Shown here piece after piece: positions 9,286 to 18,061 of a stretch of DNA of 64,000 nt. Source of the DNA: M3007 sp964621185 (GTDB lineage: Bacteria > Bacteroidota > Bacteroidia > Chitinophagales > Saprospiraceae); NCBI GenBank assembly GCA_964621185.1, contig CAZULM010000004.1, positions 62,001 through 126,000 on the forward strand. The letters are read 5' to 3'. Position 1 is the first letter of the stretch; each line of letters starts with the position of its first letter. The position numbers were made by a program, and so were the translations under genes. A model generated the notes under the pieces. It was not told where the DNA came from, made no database searches, and worked only from the letters and a program-made list of their open reading frames with translations.

Positions 9286-9392
9286 TTTCATTCACTTCTT
9301 GAGACGAACCAAAATCAGGTAAATTGTAATAACCACAACTTGCCCCAACAGTTAGCCAAAATAGTTCACTGAAATTTGGGGATTGCCCCCCC

Positions 9393-12239
9393 TCACCCCC
9401 CAACCCCACCCACAAACACCTCCACAAACTCCAGCACCTTCCGCGTAACCCGCTCCGCAACGCTGCCCCGCTCCCTGAGGCTCGGCCGCTCCTGCATCAT
9501 GCCGATGATGTCGTCGCGCAGGGGCGTTTTGTCGCTAAACAGGTAGGCGCCCACCACATCCTGCAGCCGCGCCAGGTCGAGGCGCTCCTCCTGGCTCAGG
9601 GCCTGCAGCGCTGCCTGCCGCTCCCGGTCCCAATAGGCCTCGAATTCCTCCGGGATGCTGTCCGAATCCTGCACCAAAGGCAGGTGCTCCCGGATGAATT
9701 TCTCGATCAGCGCGCGCTTGCTGCGCAGCTGTACCTCGCCCGATACCTGCTCCAGGATCGCCTGCGTTTGCTTTTCCTGCTCTTCAGGCGCCGCGTCCTT
9801 GAGCTTAGCCAGCAACTTGAAAATGTAGCTGACGTTGATCTCGTCGCGGTGGATCAGCTCGAGCTCGAAATCTATGTCGCCCAGAATGGATACCTTTTCT
9901 TTTTGGTGCTGGCTTTTGGCCTTTTGGTATAAATCGAGGTACTTGCTTTTGTAGTCTTCAAATACCTGCTCGCCCATCGACAGGTCGCTGAACTGAAAAT
10001 CCGTGAAGGTTGACAGTACATTTTTGAGGCGCATCAGCTCTCGGAAGGCTTTGATGAATTCCAGCTCTTCTTCCTCCGTCTGCAAATCGTTCACGCTGTT
10101 GACGCTGGGCGCAACCTGTAGCAACGCCATAAATGCCTGGTTGAAATGCGCCACGTATTCCTCATAAGGCTTCAGGATGATCTCGTCCCTGGCCTCTATT
10201 TTTGAAAACAGGGTGATCGCCTGGTCGGTCGCCGCCTTCAGGTTCCTGAAACACACGATGTTGCCCTGCGATTTCACATCGTTCAGTATCCGGTTGGTGC
10301 GGGAATAAGCCTGCACCAGCCCGTGGTATTGCAGGTTCTTGTCCACGTACAGTGTGTTGAGGGTTTTGCTGTCGAAGCCGGTCAGGAACATGTTCACCAC
10401 GAGCAGCAGGTCGATGTCCTGGTGCTTTACCCGCTTGGCCACATCGTTGTAATACTGGTAAAATGACTGGCTGTCCTTAGTGCTGTAATTGGCGCCGAAC
10501 TGCTTGTTGTAGTCGCCGATAAAGGTTTCCAGGTGGTCGCGGGAATGCAGGGAATTGTAGGCGAGCTCCGGCTCGGCGGCCATCAGGTAGTCTTCGTCTT
10601 CCAGGTAGCCGATGGCCTCGCTGTCGCTTTCATTGGCCTGGTAAGAAAAAATGGTGGCTAAGCGCAGGTCGTGTTCCCCGGCTTCCTTCTTTTGCCGGAA
10701 AATATGGTAGTACTCTATGAGGATGGGCACGCTCGGCACGCAAAAAATGGCGCTGAACTTCCGGCCATGCGTTTTGCGGTCGTGGTGGGCGATGATGTAG
10801 TCCACGATGTTGCGCAGGCGCTGGGGCGCGTGCATCACCTCGGCCTCGTCGATGGCTTCCACGTCGATGTCGAGGATATGCTCCTTTTTTTTGAAGGTGC
10901 TGATGTATTCAATGGAGAATTTCAGCACGTTTTCGTCGCGGATGGCGTCGGTGATGACGTATTTGTGCAGGCAATCGCCGAACAGCGTTTTGGTGGTGCG
11001 CTTGCCATACGCGTTGCTGCCGGCATTTTCGGCGAAAATGGGCGTGCCGGTAAAGCCGAACATCTGACAAGCCTTGAAAAAGCTTTTGATGTCCTCATGG
11101 GTTTTGCCGAACTGGCTGCGGTGGCACTCGTCGAAAATAAACACCACGCGCTTGTCCTGCAGCGCTTTCAGGCTTGGGAGGTACTTGGCCTTGCTGATGG
11201 CCGTGTTCAGCTTCTGGATGGTGGTGACGATCAGCTTGTTCGCCCCGGCCAGTTGCTGCACCAGGGTGTGGGTGTTGTTTGTGCCGTCGATGCTGCCTTC
11301 GCTGAAACTGTTGAATTCCTTGATCGTTTGGTAGTCGAGGTCTTTGCGGTCCACCACGAACACTACCTTGTGCACAATGGGCAGGTTGGTCAGTATCTGC
11401 GCCGTTTTGAAGGAGGTGAGGGTTTTGCCCGAGCCCGTGGTATGCCAGATGTAGCCGTATTTGGTGGTCGTTTTCACCCGCTCGATGATGGCTTCGGTGG
11501 CGTAGTACTGGTAGGGCCGCAGCACCATCAGTATTTTATGGGCATCGCTGAGCACCACGTATTTGGTGATCATTTTTGAGATATGGCAAGGCTCCAGGAA
11601 TACGTCGGCGAAGGCGGAAAGCTGCGTGACGAGCTTGTTGTGCACGTCGGTCCAGTAAAACGTCTGCTTGAAGGAACGCGCTTTGATGGGGCTGTTGGCG
11701 TAGTATTTCGTGTTCACGCCGTTGCTGATGACGAAAATCTGGATAAACTGGAACAAGCCCTGCCCGGCGGCGTAGGAATGCCGTTCGTAGCGGTTGGTCT
11801 GCTCGAAAGCTTCCTTGAGCTCCAGCCCCCGGCGTTTCAGCTCTATCTGCACCAGCGGCAGGCCGTTGATGAGCAGGGTGACGTCGTAGCGGTTGCGGTA
11901 GCTGCCTTCCATACTGACTTGCTGGGCCACCTGGAACTCGTTCTGGCACCAGTGTATCTGGTTGATCAGTTCCAGGGTTTTGCGCTCGCCTTTGTCGTTG
12001 GTGAAGGGCACGCGGTCGCGGAGGATTTTGGCGCGCTCGAAAATATTGCCCTTGCTGATAAAGTTCAGCACCTGCCGGAAATCATCGTCGCTCAGGCTGA
12101 GCTTGTTGTGCTTTTCCAGCTGGCGCTTGAGGTTGGCGAGCAAGTCAGACTCGTCTTTTACCTGCACGGGTGCGTAGCCCAGCGATACCAGTTGGGCCAC
12201 CAGGTTGTTTTCTAAAATCTGTTCGGGTTGAATGCTCAT
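9393..12239 (-). CDS. hsdR: type I restriction endonuclease subunit R
   Basis: A 948-residue HsdR. The N-terminal nuclease shows Asp119 and the Glu133-x-Lys135 pair in YDVTLLINGLPLVQIELK. The SF2 translocase follows: Walker A TGSGKT at 268-273 and DECH at 370-373, then FTGTP motif III and a helicase C domain (MFLTGFDSKTLNTLYVDK). A helical tail binds HsdM/HsdS. With HsdM and HsdS encoded further upstream on the same strand it would translocate and cut unmodified DNA. It is separated from hsdS by about 3 kb carrying a toxin-antitoxin pair and a RAYT, so it probably has its own promoter. Confidence 0.96.
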   Translation of the reverse strand: MSIQPEQILENNLVAQLVSLGYAPVQVKDESDLLANLKRQLEKHNKLSLSDDDFRQVLNFISKGNIFERAKILRDRVPFTNDKGERKTLELINQIHWCQNEFQVAQQVSMEGSYRNRYDVTLLINGLPLVQIELKRRGLELKEAFEQTNRYERHSYAAGQGLFQFIQIFVISNGVNTKYYANSPIKARSFKQTFYWTDVHNKLVTQLSAFADVFLEPCHISKMITKYVVLSDAHKILMVLRPYQYYATEAIIERVKTTTKYGYIWHTTGSGKTLTSFKTAQILTNLPIVHKVVFVVDRKDLDYQTIKEFNSFSEGSIDGTNNTHTLVQQLAGANKLIVTTIQKLNTAISKAKYLPSLKALQDKRVVFIFDECHRSQFGKTHEDIKSFFKACQMFGFTGTPIFAENAGSNAYGKRTTKTLFGDCLHKYVITDAIRDENVLKFSIEYISTFKKKEHILDIDVEAIDEAEVMHAPQRLRNIVDYIIAHHDRKTHGRKFSAIFCVPSVPILIEYYHIFRQKKEAGEHDLRLATIFSYQANESDSEAIGYLEDEDYLMAAEPELAYNSLHSRDHLETFIGDYNKQFGANYSTKDSQSFYQYYNDVAKRVKHQDIDLLLVVNMFLTGFDSKTLNTLYVDKNLQYHGLVQAYSRTNRILNDVKSQGNIVCFRNLKAATDQAITLFSKIEARDEIILKPYEEYVAHFNQAFMALLQVAPSVNSVNDLQTEEEELEFIKAFRELMRLKNVLSTFTDFQFSDLSMGEQVFEDYKSKYLDLYQKAKSQHQKEKVSILGDIDFELELIHRDEINVSYIFKLLAKLKDAAPEEQEKQTQAILEQVSGEVQLRSKRALIEKFIREHLPLVQDSDSIPEEFEAYWDRERQAALQALSQEERLDLARLQDVVGAYLFSDKTPLRDDIIGMMQERPSLRERGSVAERVTRKVLEFVEVFVGGVGG

Positions 12240-12326
12240 TTTTTAGGGATTATCCTGCTTTGCGTGTACAGGGCGGTGTTGTGTTACGGCCTTGTTTTGA
12301 AAGGTAAAGATGCGGAATTGTGGTGA

Positions 12327-12429
12327 TATACCAGGGTTCCAGTGATTTGCGCGATTTTCAGGATGGATCAAATTGATTATCAAAGATTTACCTCCCGACA
12401 TTTTCGCAAACCAGTTTCCGTTGGGTATA
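12327..12429 (+). repeat. 103-bp TATACC...GGTATA element, copy A
   Basis: The element begins TATACCAGGGTTCC and ends CCGTTGGGTATA. Near its left end GATT-like words recur every 9 bases. Copies of exactly 103 bp occur at 27295-27397 (same strand) and 47457-47559 (opposite strand), with worn relatives elsewhere. It lies between hsdR and the antitoxin gene. Confidence 0.85.
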
Positions 12430-12513
12430 ATTTGGGAACTGGGTACGCGCGGCACATCCCGGTGCGCGGCATTTTCCCAAAATCAAGCGGCATGAAAACT
12501 GATCAAAAAACCT

Positions 12514-12521
12514 TATTTTTG
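12514..12521 (+). promoter_or_regulatory. TATTTTTG -7 element of the toxin-antitoxin operon
   Basis: The sequence matches the Bacteroidota -7 consensus TAnnTTTG and lies 16 bases before the antitoxin ATG. The leader is short, A/T-rich and has no Shine-Dalgarno sequence. Confidence 0.55.
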
Positions 12522-12537
12522 CATAAAATATATAATT

Positions 12538-12777
12538 ATGGCCGACATCCATTTTCCTTTGAACGAAACACAGGTAGCGCTGCTAAAACTTACAGAGAAT
12601 CTTTCTGCAGAAGAGGTTCAGGCATTGAAACAACTGATTATCGCTTTCAAGTCGCGGCGTTTGGCGCAGTTGGCCGATAAGGTTTGGGATGAAAAAGGCT
12701 GGACACAGGAAACTATGGAAGCTTTTCTAAGCGCACACTTGCGCACACCATACAACGCCCAGCAGACCAAACCATAA
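12538..12777 (+). CDS. putative antitoxin of a PIN-type toxin-antitoxin pair
   Basis: A 79-residue, mainly helical protein (AEEVQALKQLIIAFKSRRLAQ) located 2 bases before a PIN-domain gene. That order, size and spacing are usual for the antitoxin of COG1569-type PIN toxins. No classical ribbon-helix-helix or SpoVT motif stands out, so the assignment rests on context. It has its own TATTTTTG promoter element and would be the first gene of a two-gene operon on the strand opposite to hsdR. Confidence 0.7.
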   Translation: MADIHFPLNETQVALLKLTENLSAEEVQALKQLIIAFKSRRLAQLADKVWDEKGWTQETMEAFLSAHLRTPYNAQQTKP

Positions 12778-12779
12778 AC

Positions 12780-13187
12780 ATGAAAGTTGTCATTGACACG
12801 AATGTTCTGCTCGTTTGTATTTCCCCGCGTTCAGAAGCTCATTGGTTATGGCAAAAACTGCTTTCTGCTGCGTTTGATTTATACGTGACCAATGATGTAT
12901 TGCAGGAATATTCCGAAATAATTGGCAGAGAAATGGGCCCGGAAGTTGCTGATGCCGCCATTGATTTATTGACGGACTTGCCGAATGTTTACCTTATTCA
13001 GAAATATTTTCTTTGGCAACTGGTGGAAGCTGACCCTGACGACAATAAATTTATTGATTGTGCAATAGCTGCCGGAGCGCAATTTTTGGTTTCTGAGGAC
13101 CGTCATTTGCGCGTTATCCAAAAGTACCCCTATTTTGGGGTTCAGTTGGTCACTTTGAAGGAATTTATGGGGAAGTTATTAGCGTAA
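12780..13187 (+). CDS. PIN-domain toxin (COG1569-like)
   Basis: A 135-residue PIN ribonuclease. Visible metal-binding acids are Asp6 in VVIDTNVLL, Glu42-43 region in LQEYSEIIG, and the downstream DPDDNKFIDCAIA and SEDRHL acids. PIN toxins cleave RNA and are held by their antitoxin. It lies immediately after the small helical gene, between hsdR and hsdS, so it may act as an addiction module stabilising the restriction locus. All core acids appear present, so it is probably active. Confidence 0.85.
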   Translation: MKVVIDTNVLLVCISPRSEAHWLWQKLLSAAFDLYVTNDVLQEYSEIIGREMGPEVADAAIDLLTDLPNVYLIQKYFLWQLVEADPDDNKFIDCAIAAGAQFLVSEDRHLRVIQKYPYFGVQLVTLKEFMGKLLA

Positions 13188-13620
13188 TCTGTTCGGGGAG
13201 AATCCATAGAGCCGCTGCACCCCAATGTACCGGAAGCTTGCGTCAAAGACCATGTATTCTAAGAGTATATGGCCTTATGCGATGCTTTGAGGGTAGGGAA
13301 AGCACGGGAGCTAAACCTGGCCATAAAAGAACTCAAAAAACGCTTATGCTAAAAAACACCTTGATCAACCGCGCTGCGACCAAGAAAATATACCAGGATT
13401 TGGGTGGATTTGATGGATTGATGGATGCTGAAAAATTGATTTTTAATAGATTGCAAACATTCAATTTTCATAACTACTTTGCGTTGGCTATAGCAGTGGC
13501 TAATTTGTTTCATGAAGACCAAGAATACCGTTTCAAAAAAATCATGAGCCTGCTACAACAAATTTGTACTGGCAATTAACGCTACCCTACAAACATCCGC
13601 TACAACAATGCCTTCACGCC
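13188..13620. other. non-coding stretch with worn fragments and a repeat
   Basis: After the PIN gene I see no intact gene. A short worn frame at 13269-13352 (GKARELNLAIKELKKRL then stop) may be the end of a lost gene. A 104-bp TATACC-family repeat lies at 13389-13492. At 13584-13616 is a decayed copy of the hsdS 3' end (reads KALL-stop-RMFVG on the minus strand), directly joined to the REP pair that follows. Confidence 0.55.
13389..13492 (+). repeat. TATACC-family repeat, second subfamily
   Basis: A 104-bp copy that starts TATACCAGGATTTGGGTGG and ends TTTGCGTTGGCTATA. A longer, interrupted copy lies at 38876-39003 and a short inverted end at about 47356-47385. Its ends and length match the 103-bp family, but the interior differs, so the two are probably related subfamilies. 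Confidence 0.7.
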
Positions 13621-13814
13621 CGGTAGCGCGACATTTATGTCGCCCGAAAAAGGCCATTTATGGCCGTCGAAAAAGCGAAGCGAAATACAAATGCGCGCAC
13701 CAAAAATTCTAAAGCGCTTCAGGGTGTTTCCTGTTCAGGTATTTGCTTGACAGCGGCAAGGAACGCGACGGCCATAAATGGCCTTTTTCGGGCGACATAA
13801 ATGTCGCGCTACCG
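13621..13814. repeat. REP pair (BIME-like), element 1, downstream of the RAYT
   Basis: The 194-bp element has perfect 49-bp inverted arms (13621-13669 and 13766-13814). Each arm is CGGTAG followed by the palindrome GCGACATTTATGTCGC, a CGAAAAA spacer, then GGCCATTTATGGCC. GTAG next to a palindrome is the hallmark of REP sequences served by RAYT proteins. The right arm supplies the TAG stop of the RAYT gene. Confidence 0.85.
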
Positions 13815-14480
13815 TGCCGCATAGTCTTCGTGGATATAGGTGAAAGGGTGCTCCGTCCAGTGGGTGCACAAATTGGCTGCGACCGAGTTCTGCTTTAGGT
13901 AATTGATCGCTCCGGTGAGATGCCGCGCATCGCGGATATAGCGATCATGCCAGCCGTTTTGCCAATATGGCTCCCCTGTCCGATCCAGTGCCAAGTTCGA
14001 ATACCGGGCACTTGCTCCTTTTATGCGGTCCATGACATAATCGAGGTTTTTATACTTTTCACGGTCAAAGCCTCCGTATTTATCCAATTGGACAGAAAAA
14101 TCGAGGATCGAGTGCACATGGTTCGGTATGATGGTGTAGCCAATCAGCTTGTAATAGATACCGTCGAACCGGTGGAACTGCTCCGCTGTTATTTGGGCAA
14201 TCTTGGGGTCTTTCAAATAGGTTGGCCCGTGCGTACAAGCGTCAAGGGCTTTGTCGTAAGCATAAAAGTAATCGCGCTGCAAGGCTGACAAGCGATGCTC
14301 AAGGTCGGGCGGATTCATCATTTCGATTTTCGACTTGGCCTCGGCGAATATTTTGTGGGTCTTGTCCAGGAATTCTTTCGGCAAAGAGCCGTGCAGGCGG
14401 AAGGTGACAAAGAAGGTTTTTCCGGGTTTGATGAAATGGGGCAGATAGCGGGTGTACTCGGGTTTGAAGGTTGATTTCAT
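13809..14480 (-). CDS. REP-associated tyrosine transposase (RAYT, Y1 type)
   Basis: A 223-residue member of the IS200-like Y1 transposases. The HUH metal motif is HVH at 121-123 in IIPNHVHSIL. The C-terminal pattern PYWQNGWHDRYIRD then AINYLKQNSV is typical of RAYTs; Tyr194 or a nearby Tyr is the candidate nucleophile. The ATG giving MKSTFKPEY is preferred; a longer frame would start inside the flanking REP. RAYTs recognise and move REP palindromes. This gene lies between two REP pairs and ends with a stop codon inside one, and further copies occur in the window, so protein and repeats are very probably partners. Confidence 0.88.
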   Translation of the reverse strand: MKSTFKPEYTRYLPHFIKPGKTFFVTFRLHGSLPKEFLDKTHKIFAEAKSKIEMMNPPDLEHRLSALQRDYFYAYDKALDACTHGPTYLKDPKIAQITAEQFHRFDGIYYKLIGYTIIPNHVHSILDFSVQLDKYGGFDREKYKNLDYVMDRIKGASARYSNLALDRTGEPYWQNGWHDRYIRDARHLTGAINYLKQNSVAANLCTHWTEHPFTYIHEDYAAR

Positions 14481-14580
14481 GGTTTGAAATTGTTTGAAGA
14501 GTGCATTGATAATGAGATGAAGGCAAGTGTGTTTCTCTTGCCCCTCTATAAAGTTATGGGGGATTGTTGTATTTTGCAAT

Positions 14581-14776
14581 CGGTAGCGCAACATTTATGT
14601 CGCCCGAAAAAGGCCATTTATTGCCGTCGAAAAAGCGGAGCAAAAATGCCATAGTGCGCATCAAGCAGCTAAGGAGAGGGAAGGTTTGGGGCCTTTTTGC
14701 CTTTTTATTGGCGGCGACATGGTGGGGCGACGGCCATAAATGGCCTCTTTCGGGCGACATAAATGTCGCGCTACCG
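14581..14776. repeat. REP pair (BIME-like), element 2, upstream of the RAYT
   Basis: A 196-bp element with the same 49-bp arms as element 1 (14581-14629 and 14728-14776), with two changes in the left arm and one in the right. The interior is unrelated in sequence. Together with element 1 it brackets the RAYT gene. Confidence 0.85.
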
Positions 14777-15042
14777 TATACAAACATCCGCTGCAACATC
14801 CCCTTCTTGTAAGCGCCGCCCCGGTTGCGCGACATAGTGTTAAGGCCTCGGAGAGGCCAAACATTTGTAGCCCAATATCTGTATTCGCCGTTGAAATGTC
14901 AGACCTCTCCGAGGTCAGGATGGCAGCGCGGCCATGGTTTCTACAAACCTTGGGCCTCCGAGGTCTCACCGCTGCGGCACCGGCGTTTTGCCGCACTCCC
15001 CCTACACAAACATCCGCTGCAACAACGCCTTCTTGTGCGCCC
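14777..15042. repeat. two hsdS-tail copies around a second palindromic repeat type
   Basis: At 14777-14815 and 14999-15040 lie copies of the last 35-40 bases of hsdS in hsdS orientation (AYKKGMLQRMFV and HKKALLQRMFV-stop on the minus strand). Between them are palindromes of another kind: GGCCTCGGAGAGGCC near 14849 and GACCTCTCCGAGGTC near 14910, with a further half near 14957. A partial REP head (GGTTGCGCGACAT) follows the first tail. No gene is seen. Confidence 0.7.
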
Positions 15043-15244
15043 CGGTAGCGCGACATTTATGTCGCCCGAAAAAGGCCATTCATGGCCGTCAAATACAGCC
15101 CATCGCCCAAGCACTTTTCGTATTCGGAAAAATAAGCAAGCACAAATGCCGCAACAATTGCCACGCCCGCCGCATTGCACATCTCTTTTGATGAATACAC
15201 GGCCATAAATGGCCTCTTTCGGGCGACATAAATGTCGCGCTACC
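15043..15244. repeat. REP pair (BIME-like), element 3, directly after hsdS
   Basis: A 202-bp element with arms at 15043-15089 and 15198-15244 matching elements 1 and 2. It begins immediately at the hsdS stop codon, so insertion was just downstream of the gene. Confidence 0.82.
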
Positions 15245-16489
15245 CTACACAAACATCCGCTGCAACAACGCCTTCTTGTACGCAGCGCACTGCTCCACCT
15301 GCAAGGCTACCGCAGCAATGGATCGATCAATGGCCGTGAGAAAGGTGGCGATTTTTTGCTGCTCGGGGAGAGAGGGGATTTTTACCGAAATTTTTGCCAA
15401 ATCACTTGAGTTGATGGAAGGATACCCAGTTCCAGTACATCTTTTTAATACTTCATTTACAAAGGAATCAGTATGTAGTAACTGGAAAAAATATCCTGGG
15501 TGTCCCTTGCCCCTGACTCTAATTTGTGCATAACCAGTTGAAGCAACATAATCTCCATCTAAGTAAAAATGAAAATTATTTCTTTGGTATGGCCTTACGG
15601 TTTGATACAATATATCTCCTTTCTTAAGTAGTCTTTGAGCCCTACTGGGAGCTAATTTTTTGCTAAGAGTACTTGGGTTTTCAAGTACTCCCCTGCTAAC
15701 ACTTTCTAAATCGATATACACAAACACATCTGGCAATTCTTTACTATTGGGGTTGATTTCGCAAAAATCATCAAGAAACCCAGCAGTATAACCATCATTT
15801 TGAAATTCCCGAAACCGCAGCCTCCCCGAAAACAAACCCTGCATCAGCCCCTTTTTATATTCCTCCAAGCGGGCTTTTTTCGCCTGTAGCAGCTGCATGC
15901 GCCGGTCGATGGCAGAGAGAAAGGCGGCGATTTTTTGCTGCTCGGGGAGGGAGGGGAGGTGGATTGAAATCTCTGCCAATCTTTTACTAGAAATTCCAAG
16001 AACCTTAGTTCCTTGTGCAATTTTCATTATTCCAAGTCTAACCGTCCAGGTCTGCATCAGAAAAGAAACAAATCCAATTGCTATTTCATGAGACTCCTTT
16101 CTAGCTAAAAATGTGTGGAGCCCGGCTACGACTTTTTCGCCGTTAAGGTTGATAATTTCAATCGTCTTGCCAATATCATTGTAATCTTCAGAAGCATCAG
16201 CAATAACCAGATCACCATTTTCCAAATATGAGTCCTTCGATATCTTTGCGATATCAACATCTAGGTTAATGTACGGAACTGCTTCTCTTTCAATATCAAA
16301 GTGACTCTTGAGTTTTGTATGAATATCTCCATAGTGAATATTTTTCACTATCCCAGTTTCATAATTGAGGTTCTCTCTAGAAAACGAGTTGGTAGTTTTA
16401 AATGAGTACAATTCACCAAATCTCTTCTCCACCCACTCCCCCTCAAACCCCGCAAACCTTAAAACCGGCACTAACTTCTTATTTTTCAT
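15245..16489 (-). CDS. hsdS: type I restriction-modification specificity subunit S
   Basis: A 414-residue HsdS with two target-recognition domains (about 10-165 and 215-370), each followed by a conserved helical region. The two are clear internal repeats: LPEQQKIAAFLSAIDRRMQ near 180 with EYKKGLMQGLF, and LPEQQKIATFLTAIDRSI near 375 with AYKKALLQRMFV at the end. It sets the DNA target of both methylation and cutting. It starts 3 bases after hsdM. The recognition domains are AT-richer than hsdM, as expected for exchanged modules. Three extra copies of its 3' end lie downstream among REP elements. Confidence 0.95.
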   Translation of the reverse strand: MKNKKLVPVLRFAGFEGEWVEKRFGELYSFKTTNSFSRENLNYETGIVKNIHYGDIHTKLKSHFDIEREAVPYINLDVDIAKISKDSYLENGDLVIADASEDYNDIGKTIEIINLNGEKVVAGLHTFLARKESHEIAIGFVSFLMQTWTVRLGIMKIAQGTKVLGISSKRLAEISIHLPSLPEQQKIAAFLSAIDRRMQLLQAKKARLEEYKKGLMQGLFSGRLRFREFQNDGYTAGFLDDFCEINPNSKELPDVFVYIDLESVSRGVLENPSTLSKKLAPSRAQRLLKKGDILYQTVRPYQRNNFHFYLDGDYVASTGYAQIRVRGKGHPGYFFQLLHTDSFVNEVLKRCTGTGYPSINSSDLAKISVKIPSLPEQQKIATFLTAIDRSIAAVALQVEQCAAYKKALLQRMFV

Positions 16490-16492
16490 GGC

Positions 16493-18061
16493 TTAAAACG
16501 GGGTTGGTATGTTGAGTTCCTGGCAGAAGCCGGCGATGTCGCGGTTGGCGCTGTCTAATTCCTGTTCCAGTCTTTTGAGTGCTGCCGACACGGCTGCCAG
16601 GTCGATGGGGGCTTCTTCCTCGAAGGTATCCACGTAGCGCGGGATGTTGAGGTTGTAGTCGTTTTCGGCGATTTCGGCTAAGGTAGCCACGTAGCTGTAC
16701 TTGGCGATGCTTTCGCGGCTGCGGTAGGTTTGCACGATGCGTTCCACGTCTTCGTCGCGCAGGGTGTTCTGGTTGCCTTCTTTCACGTAATGGTCGTCGC
16801 CGCTGGCGTCGATGAACACGATGTTGTCGTCCTGTTCCCGGCATTTTTTCAGCACTAAGATGCAGGTGGGGATGGAGGTGCCGTAGAAGATGTTGGCGGG
16901 CAGCCCGATCACGGCGTCGAGGGCGTTCATTTCTTTGATGAGGTATTCGCGGATGGCGCCTTCGGCGGCGCCCCGGAACAGCACGCCGTGGGGGAATACG
17001 CTGGCCATCACGCCGTTGTCGGCTAATTGGAACAGCATGTGCTGCAGGAAGGCGTAGTCGGCTTTGGTGTTCGGCGCGATGCGGCCGTACTGGCTGAAAC
17101 GCTCGTCGCTTTCGTTCAGGGGGTTGGCGCTGCCTTTCCAGTGGGCGGAGAATGGCGGGTTGGCCACCACGGCCTCGAAGCGCTTGTCGAGGTGCTGCGG
17201 GCGTTCCAGGGTATCTTCCTGCCGGATGTCGAACGCGCGGAAATGCACGTCGTGCAGGATCATGTTCATGCGCGCGAGGTTGTAGGTGGTGCGGTTGAGC
17301 TCCTGGCCGTAGAACTCGCTCACCTTGGCTTCTTTGGCCACGCGCAGCAGCAGGGAGCCGGAGCCGCAGCTGGGGTCATATACCGAGCGCAGCTTGGTTT
17401 TGCCGGTGCAGACGATCTTGGCGAGTATTTTCGACACCTGCTGGGGGGTGTAGAACTCGCCCGCCGATTTTCCGGCGCCGGCGGCAAACTTGGCGATGAG
17501 GTATTCGTAGGCGTCGCCCAGCACGTCGGAGTCGAGCTCCCGGAGCTTGAAATCGATCTGGTCGAGGCGGTTGAGAATCTGCACGATGATGGCGTTGCGC
17601 GCGCCCACCGTGCGGCCGATCTTGGTGGAGTTCAGGTCCAAGTCTTCGAACAGGGCGTTGAAATCGTCTTCCGATTCGGTGCCCATGGTGCTCTGTTCGA
17701 TGTGGTTGAGCACGGCCTGCAGGTCTTCGAGGATGTAGTTGTCGTCTTCCTCGGTGTCGGAGTTGCCTTTCGCGGCGAGGGCGGAGAACAGTTCGGCGGG
17801 TTGCAGGAAGTAGCCCAGTTTCAGCAGCGATTCTTCCTTGATGGCGGCCAGGGTTTCGGGGTCGGTCACGAGTTTGTAGTCCTGTACGGGCTCGCCCACG
17901 AGCAGTTCGTTGGCGTACAGGTATTGTTTTTCCGACAGGTATTTGTAGAAGATAAAGCCCAGGATATAGTCGCGGTAGTCGTCGGCGCTGATCTTGCCGC
18001 GCAGCAGGTTGGCGATGCCCCAGAGTTGGCTTTCGAGTTTTTTCTTTTGGTCTTCAGACAT
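16493..18061 (-). CDS. hsdM: type I restriction-modification methyltransferase subunit M
   Basis: A 522-residue N6-adenine methyltransferase. The start at MSEDQKKKLESQL is chosen over a longer frame because HsdM homology begins there and the extra 54 residues look non-coding. The N-terminal helical domain (GIANLLRGKISADDYRDYIL) is followed by the AdoMet motif DPSCGSGS at 229-236 and the catalytic NPPF at 301-304. It modifies host DNA at sites chosen by HsdS and forms the core of the restriction complex. It is the first gene of the hsdM-hsdS operon. Confidence 0.96.
   Translation of the reverse strand: MSEDQKKKLESQLWGIANLLRGKISADDYRDYILGFIFYKYLSEKQYLYANELLVGEPVQDYKLVTDPETLAAIKEESLLKLGYFLQPAELFSALAAKGNSDTEEDDNYILEDLQAVLNHIEQSTMGTESEDDFNALFEDLDLNSTKIGRTVGARNAIIVQILNRLDQIDFKLRELDSDVLGDAYEYLIAKFAAGAGKSAGEFYTPQQVSKILAKIVCTGKTKLRSVYDPSCGSGSLLLRVAKEAKVSEFYGQELNRTTYNLARMNMILHDVHFRAFDIRQEDTLERPQHLDKRFEAVVANPPFSAHWKGSANPLNESDERFSQYGRIAPNTKADYAFLQHMLFQLADNGVMASVFPHGVLFRGAAEGAIREYLIKEMNALDAVIGLPANIFYGTSIPTCILVLKKCREQDDNIVFIDASGDDHYVKEGNQNTLRDEDVERIVQTYRSRESIAKYSYVATLAEIAENDYNLNIPRYVDTFEEEAPIDLAAVSAALKRLEQELDSANRDIAGFCQELNIPTPF

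Noticed and set aside
13238..13579. A 113-codon frame after the PIN gene
   Set aside because: Most of it is the 104-bp dispersed repeat that recurs at 38876-39003 with different reading, so it is not a conserved protein.
13621..15244. CRISPR array suspected from repeated 40-50-bp blocks
   Set aside because: The repeats are inverted pairs at uneven spacing with gene tails between them, and there are no cas genes or uniform spacers.
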